From contig NC_054740.1 of assembly GCF_018143015.1 (NCBI RefSeq), forward strand, positions 67,668,856-67,732,855: DNA of 64,000 bases, written 5' to 3'. The position numbers were made by a program, and so were the translations under genes. The number at the start of each line of letters is the position of its first letter. The stretch's first letter is position 1. Below, one piece after another: positions 47,060 to 58,697 of this stretch. Origin of the DNA: Lytechinus variegatus. Its lineage: Eukaryota > Echinodermata > Echinoidea > Temnopleuroida > Toxopneustidae. The notes under the pieces are model-generated. The model did not search any database. It saw only the letters and a list, made by a program, of their open reading frames with translations, and was not told the origin of the DNA.

Positions 47060-48005
47060 CAGTGGCGTAACTACGGGGGGCATGGGGGGCACGTGCTCCC
47101 CCCCCCCATCGGCTGGCCAAAAAAGGGGGGAAGGAGAAAAAGAGGGATAAAGGAAAAGAAACGTAGTGCATGGGGAAAGGAGAAATTATTGTTCATTATA
47201 ATGTTATTATTATGTTATGATTTATTGTGTTATGTTATATTACATGAAAAAATTAATTATTAACGTTATGAAACACAATTTGCTTAGGGCCTATGTCTTT
47301 ATTGTTCCTGGTGCTCGCATTGTTTGTTTAACGAGATATATAATCCTGTTGTACTAAAACCTCCCTTTTTCAAGTCAATAAATAATAAATAAGTCACCAA
47401 ATATATTTCCTCGCACTTCAAGCTATTTTTGTTTACTTTTCATGACTATTTAACGTGATTGCCCCATTTTAAGCTCTTATATAAATATTGCCTGTCTGTG
47501 CTTACGTTCGCAATTATTTAGTGGATTAGTGAGATATGTTTGCTATTCATGAATTCCTAAAAATCAGTCCCTTTTTCTAATCTAAATATTTAAAAAAATT
47601 CAGCTCGCGCTTCGCGCTCGCATCATTTGGTTTGTGAAATAGGTGAATTCCTACAAACACGCATTAGAATGCCCCTCTACAGATCTGCATTTCCTAAGTT
47701 TTCAGCTCGCGCTTCGCGCTCGCATTATTTGATAAGTGAGACGCGTATGTTCATCATGATTACAAAGACTATGTGCTTCATGTGGTTAGGTGTAATGGGG
47801 TGCAATTCTGATAAAATCAACAAGCGCTTGGCACTCGCATGAGATGAATATGGTGAGATATGTACACTCTTAATTGATCCCTAAAATACAGTCCTAAAAA
47901 TATCCCAGTTTGGGGTTTATACAAAAATTTCAGCTCGTGCTTCGCGCTCGTATTGTTTGTTAGCGAGAAAGGCACGTATCATGATTACAAAAACTTGCCT
48001 ATAAT

Positions 48006-49804
48006 CATGGGTGTCGATCACGGGGGGATGGGGGGATATATCCCCCCAATATTTCAAGTGGGGGGATGGCCTGTATTATCACCCCCCCAATAATTTAGGG
48101 TAGAAAATTATAATAATGATGATGAAAAAATGAAAAGTTTGATCATGATGATTATAGTGATGATTATAGTATGCCATCAATCAGTTTGTTTCCCTCGCAA
48201 TTTTTTTCAATCTTTTTCAGGACTATTAAACAGATGGGTGGAGGTTCAAGATGAAAAAAAATGAAATGCATACGATATTTTTTAACACATAACATAAAAG
48301 GACCCCAACGTTGATAGGGTGTTCCATCCCACCAGTGGTGAATAAGTTAATTTTGATAAATCATTTAATCAAAAAGGGTGGAAAAATAAACGGGAGTAAA
48401 GGGGTGACAAGATAAATCATCTAAGGAATGACGGTAAGCCCGATGGCGCACGAGAATCCACACAATTTGTAATTTGTGCTATAGTCTTAATTGGTCCGAA
48501 TCTGCATTTTATCATCATGCATTAAGAAGAAAAAAGATATTGCCAGTCGGGTTAGATTTAAGAAAGAAGTTGTATACACAGAGGCGTCGATCCTAGGGGG
48601 GAGGGGGGCAGAGGGACGATTGTCCCACCGATGAAAATAGGGGGGGATTGGCAAACATATCGTTTTGCCCCCCCCCCCCATAATTCCGCATGTGTAGCTA
48701 AAAAATAAAATAAGATTGTAATGCTACATTGAAATCAGCAAGCGAGGTTGAGATAGCAACTCGATTTTGATTTAAAATCGTGCTCAAAATGTCTGCTTTT
48801 CAGATCGGAATATAAAAATTTTCAGCTCGCGCTTCGCGCTCGCATCATTTCTGTACCAAAACCCATACTTTTCATGATTAAATAGGTGAATAGAATGTAC
48901 CGTTTTCAGTTCTAAACCTCATATATAGAACTCCCGCTTCGATTTGCAGTTATCTTTTGTTGGATATACATCTTGTTCTTTATTAAAAGCGTTCATTAAA
49001 CTGTCTTTTTTCCAGATCGAAATATCAAAATTTTCAGCCCGCGCTTTGCGCTCGCATCTATTGTTCTTCTAGATACCTATATCTTAATCATTGGTACCAA
49101 AAATGCTTAGAATATCAAGCTTCAGGTCAGAATATAAAGAAATTTCAGCTCGCTCTCTAGTGAGATACATGTATCTATCCTCCTAATGAGTTACTACAAA
49201 CAAACCTAAACAGGTACATTTTCCTGTTTTCATGTCATACTAAATAAATTTCAGCTCGCGCTTTGCGCTCGCATTGTTGGTATTGTTGGTGAGGGTGAGA
49301 TATGTGTCTCTTTCTCATGAGTCATACATATATATAGATAGATAGATATGCATACATATATATGTATATAAAAATATAAGCCTATGTGTGTGGGAGGTGT
49401 GTGTGGGTGAGTTTGTTTGTGTGATCGAGCACCTTTGAAACGTTGATTCATGATTTTGCCCCCCCCCCATCTGAAAAATGGATCGACGTCCCTGTGTATA
49501 CATCATGCTCAATAAACAGATCGCTATGTACATGGTCAAGACAATTTTTGTCATTTTTTTCTTTCGTATGAGTTTAAAATAGGCTTACTTGTAACACAAA
49601 TTGAATTTTCAAAAAAAAAATATATAAGTACAGTACACTACAACAATGAAGGAATTTCCAAGAACACCATGCATATCAACCACTCCCAAATGTCCTAACT
49701 TGTGATTTTAGTGGGGGTAATGTTGAAAGATCCCCATCCACAAGAATATTTGTGTCAATCATCCCCCCCCCCCCCCCAACCAAGAATACAAATCGACACC
49801 CATG
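48006..49804. mobile_element. hAT-type element 2 (nested in element 1)
   Basis: The ends CATGGGTGTCGATCACGGGG and AATCGACACCCATG are inverted, flanked by CCTATAAT (47998-48005, 49805-49812). Own sequence is about 0.88 kb outside element 3, lacks the GCTCGCGC motif, and has no coding frame. Confidence 0.92.
48579..49494. mobile_element. hAT-type element 3 (nested in element 2)
   Basis: The ends CAGAGGCGTCGATCCTAGGG and GATCGACGTCCCTG are inverted, flanked by TGTATACA (48571-48578, 49495-49502). It carries the GCTCGCGCTTCGCGCTCGCA motif at 48825, 49037 and 49254 and a worn one at 49146, like element 1. A (TATA/GATA) simple repeat lies near 49330. Confidence 0.92.
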
Positions 49805-50461
49805 CCTATAATGTCCCTTTTTAGGTCTGAATACCAAAAATTTTCAGCTCGCACTTCGCGCTCGCATTATTTGATTTAGTGAGATAAATATCCGTTTAAT
49901 GGCACTGTCCTTAAAATGCCTCTATAAAGTCAGTATACGAGGCGCGCTCAATATGCATTAAGTGACTCAAATTTTTTGCAGGTGCCCCCCCCCCATGCCG
50001 TGACCCACGGTACGCCACTGATTATCAATATGATTATCATATTGTCATATTTAGTGTCTATTGCAAATATTCATTTATCTTTGTCATATTGTCATACTGT
50101 ATGCACTTGTTTATTCATTTATATCTTTGTAATGATTTCTTTTACTGACTTGAGTTGAAATGAAAATAAACAAAACTGAACTGAACTGACGAAACCACAT
50201 CTGAAACCATACAGAAGTTGCTTATGAAATGGGGAGCTTAAAACCTCTGTAAATATGAACATCTATATGCGCGAGAACTGACTCCTGAAAAAAGAGGGGC
50301 TTATAGGAACGGAAGGGGAAATTAAGTGTGAAAAGAAGGGTCCTCTCAGTGGTATATGTCCACTGTCCAAAATATACAAACTACCACCCCCATTAATTGC
50401 CCTGGGAATCAGGGCTGCTGCGTGTATTATTGGCCATATAGTCAGCACCCCCAGGAATTCT

Positions 50462-50683
50462 GCACTGCAAATAATGGCCAGCCCGGAATTTATTTGTGTC
50501 CTAGAAGTATTGAAACAACACCAGTTTGGAATAACCGATGCTGTATTACTAAATTGGTGTCGTTTAAACCCGTATCTGGTGTTAGACCAAAACTAAACTG
50601 GAGCTTAACTCTTCTCTGGTGTGATAGGGCCTATAGATTCCGGGCTAGTGTTAAATCAACACCAGAGTTTTTGCAGTGTGGAA
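50462..50683. mobile_element. CACTGCAAA...TTTGCAGTG MITE
   Basis: Ends CACTGCAAATAAT and AGTTTTTGCAGTG are inverted. Repeated short words (ACACCAG, TGGTGT) fill it: 50520, 50560, 50578, 50617, 50662. Its 137-residue frame at 50356-50769 is a by-product. Flanks up to 50461 and after 50684 hold no gene. Confidence 0.65.
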
Positions 50684-51109
50684 GGAGTGGCAAAATGAGG
50701 AAATGTAACGAAAATGACCCACATTTTGTACAGAAATCCATTTTATTTGTCATATCGTCAAATTACTAGGGACGAAAAGAACCTTCATCTAGGAGTGAAT
50801 CTTTTTTTTTTTTTTTTTGCTTGTCAAATTTACATCAGTACCCCCAAAATCGTTCCCAGGGCCCTGTCCCCTTCCTCGTCCCCAGACTAAATGCACGGTC
50901 AGACGATTTTTTTTTTCTTAAGCAAAATGGACATAATATATTGTAAGCAATTGCTAGTCAAATAAAAGATCGAACCTTAGTAATTGTTTTAGTTATTTCG
51001 TATGCACGGGCGTATGCATAATTGCTTGTGCTTAAACTTTTTTCTTTAGAGAGGGGGCAGCAGCGTGCTGATGGGAACACTAGGCCTCCTCAAGAACAGA
51101 AGGGCGGGA

Positions 51110-52580
51110 CGCGCGTTTCCGTTTTACACCCTGGCGAAGGCATTTTCCGGAAAAGTAGCCAAAAAGCGACTAGTGAAGAGTCTACGTCTACGTTTGTTTA
51201 CATTATAGCTGGGCGCGCGATCCAAAGTCCGCACCGAAGTTATCCGCAGAACATACCGTACAATTTTGCAAATGCAGCTGAGCTTATACTTTCCAGGTTC
51301 AATACGAATGTTTGCCTTGATCATTTGCCTTGCCGATTTGCTGATGTCTGTCTTTCTCTCTATCTGTCTATATATCTATCTCTCAAATTCTATCTCTATC
51401 TATCTATCTATGTAACTGCAGTATCTATCTATCTTCTCTGTCTCTCTCATTCTTTATCTAACATCTATCTATCTCAAATTCTCTATCTCTCTATCCATCT
51501 ATCTATCCACCTGTCTGTCTTTCTCTATTTCTCTCTATCTATTTATCTATTTTTTAACTAGAGTATCTATCTATCTGTTAATTTGTTAATAATCTCATCT
51601 GTCTCTCTCATTCTTTAATTATCCATTTAATATCTCTATCTATCTATCATGATCTGTCTGTCTTTCTCTTATTCTCTCTATCTATCTATCTATTTTTTAA
51701 CTTATCTATTTGTTAATATTCTTTGTCTCTCTCTCTTTATCTATCTAACATCTATCTATCTCTCATCTACCTATCTATCTATCCATCTGTCTGTCTTTCT
51801 CTATTTCTCTTTATCTATATATATATCTATGTATCTATCTGTTAATTTGTCTATCTTCTCTGTCTCTCTCATTCTTTATCTTTCTATCTATCTAACATCT
51901 ATCTATCTGTCTCTCAAATTCTCTATAAGGCTCTCTCCTTCTCTAGCATATGCCTGTCTTTTTTCTCTCTTTCTCTTTTTCCGTCCATATTTCTATCTAC
52001 CGAACATCTCTCTCTCTCTCTCTATCTATCTATCCTTCTCTCTCTCCCCCTCTCCCTCTATATATCGACCTCTCTGTCTCTCCCCCTCTCTCTATTTATC
52101 TATCTATCCATCCATCTCTCCCTCTTTCTCTCTCCCTCTATCTATCTATCCACCTCTCTCTCTCTATTTCTATCTATCTATCTGTCTATCTTGTCTCTAT
52201 CTATTTATCAGTCTTCTATATCTATCTTTCGGCAGCTTCTAAGTGTATCAATCCATCAAACTTCAATTTGTCTTTCCATTATAAGTATCTGTTTATTTTG
52301 ATTTTGTCTGTCATTCTATTCATTTAGTTAATTTATTTTTAGAAAAAAAAACTATCATAAACAACGCGACTGCAAAAGCATGCTCGGATTTCACTCCTGA
52401 CTGCCGCTCTCTCTGTACATGAAGTGCCAGTAAAGAAGGGCCGAGGAACTCTGTGCTCTGATCAGTAACCTGTGTCGCACGCTGCATGCAACCAGCGACG
52501 TGTGTAGACTCTTCACTAGTCGCTTTTTGGCTACTTTTCCGGAAAATGCCTTCGCCAGGGTGTAAAACGGAAACGCGCGG
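51110..52580. repeat. Inverted 75-bp arms around a 1-kb TCTA/TCTC microsatellite
   Basis: The arms CGCGCGTTTCCGTTTTACAC... at 51110-51185 and their inverse at 52504-52578 are near-perfect. They enclose about 900 bases (51340-52240) of TCTA, TCTC, TCTG repeats. The long Ser/Leu/Ile/Tyr-rich frames there (51022-51561, 51649-52242) are by-products of the repeat, not genes. Confidence 0.9.
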
Positions 52581-53659
52581 GCGGGACCTATAATAGTCCG
52601 TTGCGCAAACGGCAAACCCTTCACTCGAGAAGCTCTAAATGTGCAGCCTATACATGCATTGTGTACTGAAGGCCCTCTCCGTGCTAGTCTTTGCATCGGA
52701 GGGTTGGAGGCCCACTTGTTGATCAAAGTTTCAGTCAGGGTCTGTGCCTGCAGACTAGACGGGAATCGTCTGCAAAATGAGGCAGTGCAAAATGATACCA
52801 TAATTAGGGATGGGGAAAGTAGGTTTTTTTTCCAAGGTGAAAGGTCAATGACCTTTTTAAACATACTGTATAATGGTATCTCCCAGGCCCAGATAAAATA
52901 TTACAGGTTAGTGATCATGGTGTCAAAATGCACAGATTCTTACAAGAATTAAGATCATATAAAATAAGATTAATTACCTATAATGCTTTATTCACCCATA
53001 AAATTCAAGGTCAATGACTTTTTTTTTACATTATCTTATTATATGGTATAATGGTATCTCTGAGATGATACGGCGCAGGTTAGTGATATTGAAATGCACG
53101 TGCTTCCCAGAAAAAAAACGAAACCGATATAATGTGTGGCGAAACTAAGATGGATGATTAAAAAAACAACATTATTAAGACACATTTGAAACTGAATTTG
53201 CTCCCATTATTCACTTTAATGACTTTATAACCCCCTAAAATGAGTCTGCGACATTGAAAATGCGATTTTTCTCCTCTTGATGCGTGCATGCCCATTCATC
53301 CATGAATAAACAAATCGATTTCATTTTGCACAGAATACTGCCCATACTAGGTTGCTGATAATTACTGCCAAATGAAATTGCTAAATACAATTTTGAAAAT
53401 AAAAAGTTCCCCAAAATTGAATAAGGGGGTACTTATGCTTAAAACATAATAGCATACACAATGTCTATGAGGGAGGAAAACTCTAACAAAAGTGAAATAA
53501 ATATTTGTTGCATGGACGGTTTTCGTAACTTCTGCCAACATTTTTTAAAGAAACTTCGCACATGGCTTCAGAGTGACAGTATCCAAAAGGCGTGCAAACT
53601 GAAATAATCATTTGATAGGGCACAGAGTGGGAAAATATGGCTGAAAAAAAGAGTCCGCC
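52581..53659. other. Intergenic DNA
   Basis: No exon or element boundary seen. GTCAATGAC(T/C)TTTTT-type words recur near 52845 and 53012. Confidence 0.45.
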
Positions 53660-54256
53660 CCTCCCCCCAGGGGGGCACTCCCATTGACGAGTGGATACCA
53701 TCATGCGCGACCATGGGGTCTCGAAAAGCACCCTAAACACGTAATTTCCATATTCTGAAAATGCACCCTTAACAAGTATTGACGTGTGAAACCCTACCCT
53801 TAACAAGTATTGGAAACAAAACGATGCTCTTGGCAAATATTCCCTGAAATCCGGGCCTGAAATGAACCCCTAAACAAGTAGGAATGTTTTATTGTTATGT
53901 CACGGGTCCTTCGGTCGTCGGTTTTACCTTTTATATATTTTGGTTTAGTATGACCCCGCCTTCTACACCTCGGGCAAATCGGACTCTAAACACGTAGTGT
54001 TGGGGCAAAAAGGACATCCTTTATAAATATTTTAATTTTGTTTTATCATCCCCCTCAAATTTGACCCTAAACACGTAATTTTCCTAGCGAAATAGATACC
54101 CTTTTTTCATTATTTTTGCGTTTTTGACACCCTTATCACGTTACGTACGTAACGTACCCTATCTTGAAAAAGACATCCTTTTTACGTGTTTTTTGGTCGC
54201 GCATGGTATCCACTCGTGCCCCCCCCCCCCCATTGCCAAGGCTGGATCCGCCCCTG
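53660..54256. mobile_element. Element with CCCTAAACACGTA motifs
   Basis: GAGTGGATACCATCATGCGC at 53690 pairs with GCGCATGGTATCCACTCGTG at 54200. Outer G/C runs and CCGCCCCT / GGATCCGCCCCTG flanks suggest it sits in, or is, a hAT-like copy. Inside, CCCTAAACACGTA or CCCTTAACAAGTA variants recur near 53731, 53767, 53797, 53866, 53982 and 54064. Non-coding. Confidence 0.65.
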
Positions 54257-54602
54257 GAATTGTAGTATAATAATATAGATTGTATTTGTCAAATAAATCA
54301 AAAGTGTAAGTATTTTTTTGCAAACTTTAAACATGTTAAAGATCAAAGTACAGTTATCATTTTTCTTCCAGAATTATGTTAAACGAGACAAAAGAGAAAA
54401 ACATTGAAATCACTTTTAGTGTCCCTGACTAAGCTTGTGAAAAATTTGAGAATAATTATATCCATTTCCAAGCTCACTGAAGGCTGTATATTTGCTATGT
54501 ATTTTGATTATTTTTTAATATACTTACTTGACTTGACTTTACTCCAACGAATAATGATGTTGTAGGACATGAGCCTGTTCATCGATTAAAGTAGGGATGT
54601 CC

Positions 54603-55437
54603 TTAAAGTCAAGTCCACCCCAACAAAAACTTGATTTGAACATTGGCGGCGGAAGACAAAAAATTTAGGGGGTGTCCACCTGAAATTTTGGGATGGACAC
54701 AGTTAAAAAATTGGACAAGCGCCCCCCAATTTTTCTTTTTTTTATGAGTTGCTAACCACAGATTTTTGACAAGCAAAAAAAAAAAAAAAAACACCTAAAA
54801 TTTAGGGGGGGGGGACACGTCCCCCACCCCCCCCCCCCCCCCCGCTTCCGCCGCCTATGGATTTGAATAAAAAGAGAAAAATTCAACAGACATAACACTG
54901 AAAATTTCATCAAAATCGGATGTAAAATAAGAAAGTCATGACATTTCAAAGTTTCGCTTCATCTCACAAAAACAGTTATATGAACGAGCTAGCTACATCC
55001 AAATGAGAGAGTCGATGATGTCATTCACTCACTATTTCTTTTGTTTTTTATTGTTTGAAATATGAAATATTTTTATTTTCTCATCATTGTCATGTGAAAT
55101 GAAGTTTCTTTCCTCCCTGAACACGTGGAATTCCATTATTTTAACATTTTGTGCTTCAGGCAAGGAGGTCCTAATCGTCAAATTCATAAAAATTGAAATA
55201 TTGTATAATTCAAACAATAAAAAACAAAAGAAATAGTGAGTGAGTGACATCATCGACTCTCTCATGGATGTAACTGGCTCGTTCATATGACTATTTTGTT
55301 AAAAATAAGCGAAACTTTGATATGTCATAACTTTCTTATTTTACATCCGATTTTGATGAAATCTTCAGCATTGTGCTTGTCTGATTTTTCTCTATTGATT
55401 CAAATCAACATTTTTCTGAGGTGGACTTGACCTTTAA
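54603..55437. mobile_element. TTAA fold-back MITE, 835 bp, with nested insert
   Basis: TTAAAGTCAAGTCCACCCCA at the left and GAGGTGGACTTGACCTTTAA at the right share TTAA. Inner arms pair over about 300 bases (GAGAGAGTCGATGATGTCAT with ATGACATCATCGACTCTC form). A second element with ends TTGGCGGCGGAAG / CTTCCGCCGCCTA lies inside the left arm at about 54642-54859. Confidence 0.85.
54642..54859. mobile_element. Small hAT-like MITE nested in TTAA element
   Basis: Inverted GGCGGCGGAAG / CTTCCGCCGCC ends around G and C runs. The TTAA element's sequence resumes on its right. Target duplication is not clear. Confidence 0.65.
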
Positions 55438-55439
55438 TT

Positions 55440-55900
55440 GTTGCTCTCCTTCAGACAAAATTTAATACACAGTTGCAGACTGCACTACGTGTGCTTGCAG
55501 GGCGGGGTATACGGCGGGAGTGGCATGGGGATCGTGGACAGCAAAAAAATCCATGACAACAAGCCATTGTATTTTACTTTCATAAGAGATTATACCGGGA
55601 TGTTATATGAGTGGAAGAAAAAAAATAGATCTACTACTATAGTAAAATAAGTTTTAGCCCTGAAGCACCGCGCATATAGATGTATGTTCTAGCATTCGTT
55701 CTTTTTATTTTAAGTTACTTGACAGAGCAATATATGTTTAAAATGATTTTTGTAGAAAATTAAGAGAAAAGACTAGTTTGTTCTTTCTGTAAAGCCGCCC
55801 ATGAAACATATATCCAAGACCATATGTTTATGGAGTGCAATGTAAAAGTTTACTCAAACCCATTTTGGCTGAAGCTATCAAGGCTATGCTAAGAAAATTG
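55440..55900 (+). mobile_element. LINE 3' end with zinc-knuckle
   Basis: The frame at 55438-55650 (GGVYGGSGMGIVDSKKI...) is followed by FCSFCKAAHETYIQDHMF, MECNVKVYSNPFW at about 55780-55875. The Cys-X2-Cys...His...Cys spacing is that of the C-terminal knuckle of CR1/L2-like LINEs. The last 55 bases are repeated at 59193-59247. Broken and partial. Confidence 0.65.
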
Positions 55901-56736
55901 ACAAACTAAAAACTGTCTCTATTTTTGAAAAAAAGTTTGATTTTGAGTCTGACAAATTCCTAACTTTTCTGTTTCTCTTACATTTATATCTGCATGCACT
56001 GAAATTTCAAAATAAGCCAGCAAGTTTTGAAGGGAAGCTCTTTGGTTGTATACATATAGGCACCGCGGAGTACGTACGCGCGTAAGTAATTGCCAGCGCG
56101 CGCTACCATACCCACGTTTTTCGGTCGTCGACCGATTTCTGGTAATCTGGACATCAACTGCGACCTGTCACTGACTGCAGCCTTTTCTGCTTTGCATCTG
56201 CAATTCGAAGGTATTTTCTTACAATTTCGATACATGTTTTACGAACTAGGACAATGCTTGGGTTATTACGATCAATATTTCTGGTTTATTAACGTTTGTG
56301 TCTAGGTTTTTTTTATTACATTTTGTCACGATCACGCGACGCAGCGCGGTGCCAGGACAGTGGCAGTGGGCTTTACTGCCAAATGAATAGGAAATTTTAT
56401 AAATGGTATTCCCGGTCAGGGTTTGAAAACTTTGAATATTAATTATGAATAAAATCGCCAGTCGAGACCTTCTTTTCCCTTTTCCTCCTTTCTTTTGTTT
56501 TTAGCTAGACAATACTTACATCTATAACATACGTTTGGAGTATGAACTAGTCTTCTTGAGTACGCAATGATGTCTGATGATCATTGACTTGTTAATAAGC
56601 TGTCATATACTGAAGACAGTGCTTAGACTTAGTGCACAGCTAGCTGCAGTGGTTTTATGCATGCAATGCAAAGCTCATGCAGACAGCAGCGCTGCCGAAT
56701 AATATTTACTGTAGTGTAGGCTATTGCCTACATACT
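55901..56736. other. Intergenic, with a worn palindrome end
   Basis: 56040-56200 is CpG-rich with a donor-like AATTCGAAG|GTATTT at 56210 on the plus strand; a first exon is possible but unsupported. AACTAGTCTTCTTGAGTACG at 56546 is a worn copy of the end of the next element. Confidence 0.4.
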
Positions 56737-57635
56737 GTCATGACTTAGTCTTGAGGACGCAATGATGATGATTTTTTTAGATATGTCATATATTTCTTCA
56801 TCATTGACGTCTTGACACTCTCTCAGCGAACGACCAAAACAAAGATGGATTCCCCCAAAAAATCCATCCTTTTAAACCGAAGTTAAGAGCATTCATTTAA
56901 TTTTATTAATTCTTACACCTTCCTACGCCTAATGCGTAGGAAGGTTTTAAATATTACTATTTAAAAATGTAAAAAAATGAAGATTTCTTACCTAACTGAT
57001 GCCGCGTAGACCCCTCGTTCCACATGTAAACAACGGAAATACAATAGCGTCGACCCTTGAACTGCTTATGTATGACGTACTTCCGGAAAGCAATGCCGTC
57101 TTAACGAACAATTTAGAGATAAAAAATCTTATTTAACAAATATTAAAATTTATTTTGTGATCATAAATAATTTATATATATTGATATGAATTATTTATGA
57201 TCACGAAATAAATTCTAATATTTGTTAAATAAGATTTTTTATCTCTAAATTGTTCGTTGAGACGGCATTGCTTTCCGGAAGTACGTCATACATAAGCGGT
57301 TCAAGGGTTGACGCTATTGTATTTCCGTTGTTGACATGTGGAACGAGGGGTCTACGCGGCATCAGTTAGGTAAGAAATCTTCATTTTTTTAAATTTTTAA
57401 ATAGTAATATTTAAAACCTTCCTACGCATTAGGCGTAGGAAGGTGTAAGAATTAATAAAATTAAATGAATGCTCTTAACTTCGGTTTAAAAGGATGGATT
57501 TTTGGGGGGAATCCATCTTTGTTTTGGTCGTTCGCTGAAGGCACTATGGAGAGAGTGTCAAGATGTCAATGATGAAGAAATATATGACATATCTAAAAAA
57601 ATCATCATCATTGCGTCCTCAAGACTAGTCATGAC
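56737..57635. mobile_element. 899-bp near-perfect palindrome
   Basis: The two ~445-bp arms (from GTCATGACTTAGTCTTGAGG to CTCAAGACTAGTCATGAC) mirror each other around about 57186 with few differences. Each arm also holds CTTCCTACGCCTAATGCGTA, itself a small hairpin. It is non-coding. Read into RNA it would fold into a long double strand. It looks like a fold-back transposon or a recent inverted duplication. Confidence 0.92.
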
Positions 57636-58253
57636 TATGCAATCTTTGTGTGTAGATTAACAAAAAGGGCGCATGACTAGTAATTTGGCTTGCAATTTGA
57701 ACTGTAGAAAGTTGATAAATGCATGCAAAATCGGGAGAAAAATTGCGCTTTTTTTCAATAATGGTTACCCGAGATGAATTTCTGGTGTACCCGGGCCACC
57801 GCTAATGTCGAGCCTTAGATACTCAGAAGGTGCCCTTGTAAAAATGAGTTTAATTAACATGTTCTTCATCTGTGGGTAGGCCTACTGGCTGCATTTATCC
57901 ATGGGAAACTGAGATGAGAATTTGTTTAAAATCTAAACCTCTCAAAAAAGTTTGGAAATCTGTGTTTGGCCATTAATTTCTTCCTACTCTCAATTGTAAA
58001 CAATGCATATTTTACATCATTCGAAAGATAATATATTATCTTTAAAATGATACCATGCTAGTTATGATCATGTCATCACGAAAAGAGCAGGATTCAAATG
58101 TGTTGGATGAGGTCTGAATTGGAAAGCTGCAAAACGAGCATAAAGGGTTTGGAAATCTGAGTTTTGACCATTTCTTTCTCCCAACTCCCAATTTTACACA
58201 ATGCATATTTGATATCATTCAAAGGATTATTTAATTCTCTTTAAGATGATACC

Positions 58254-58697
58254 TAGACAGCTGGCAGCCGTCTGTTTTGAGGAGTTTTTTAACATTTTTT
58301 TATTTCTCCTCGTACACAGACGGCTCGCTATCGTGCAGCCACCATTAGGGGACTTGCAATGCAAAATCCCCCCGTCGCGGTTCTTCAATTTTTGTCTTTA
58401 ATGAATAAAAATTTTGAAAATTAACGCAACAAAAATGCAAATTTATATTCCCTCTTGGCATTAATTGCAAAAAAACAGAGAAAATGAAGTTGAAAGGAAC
58501 AAAAACAGTGACTTACATTGGCTGTCGCGCAAATTCGCTTCCCCGTTTTCGTTTTATCCGATCTTAAGTACATAAACATATGGCCATTGAGTCCCCTGTA
58601 CAGATCGCGCTAGAACTTCGGTCTCTGTATTTAGTGAGTGAAGCCAACAGAGTTCAGCTGAACAACCAACAAAACAGAGACCGAAGCTTTTGGTCTA
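58254..58697. mobile_element. TAGAC hairpin-ended transposon, short copy (444 bp)
   Basis: TAGACAGCTGGCAGCCGTCT to CGAAGCTTTTGGTCTA, flanked by the 9-bp repeat GATGATACC (58245-58253, 58698-58706). It sits in a tandem-duplicated host segment, whose uninterrupted copy at about 58030 gives a near match to the empty site. Each end forms a hairpin. Non-coding. Confidence 0.88.

Larger units (their letters stand above)
47060..50020. mobile_element. hAT-type element 1 (outermost of three nested)
   Basis: The ends CAGTGGCGTAACTACGGGGG and CCCACGGTACGCCACTG are inverted, flanked by the 8-bp duplication ATTATCAA (47052-47059, 50021-50028). Its own sequence, outside the insert at 48006-49804, is about 1.16 kb and carries GCTCGCGCTTCGCGCTCGCA or variants at 47603, 47705, 47932 and 49846, usually after TTTTCA and before TTATTTG. 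No transposase frame is seen, so it is non-autonomous. Confidence 0.92.

Noticed and set aside
47600-49870. CRISPR-like repeat array
   Set aside because: The repeated 20-mer has uneven spacing and long AT-rich gaps and lies in hAT elements of an animal genome.
50356-50769. 137-codon frame
   Set aside because: It lies mostly over a MITE and shows no recognisable domain.
51022-52327. Long Ser/Leu/Ile/Tyr-rich open frames (179, 197 and 125 codons)
   Set aside because: They arise from the TCTA/TCTC microsatellite and carry no domain.
53731-54075. Interstitial telomere repeats
   Set aside because: The unit is CCCTAAACACGTA with variable gaps, not tandem TTAGGG.
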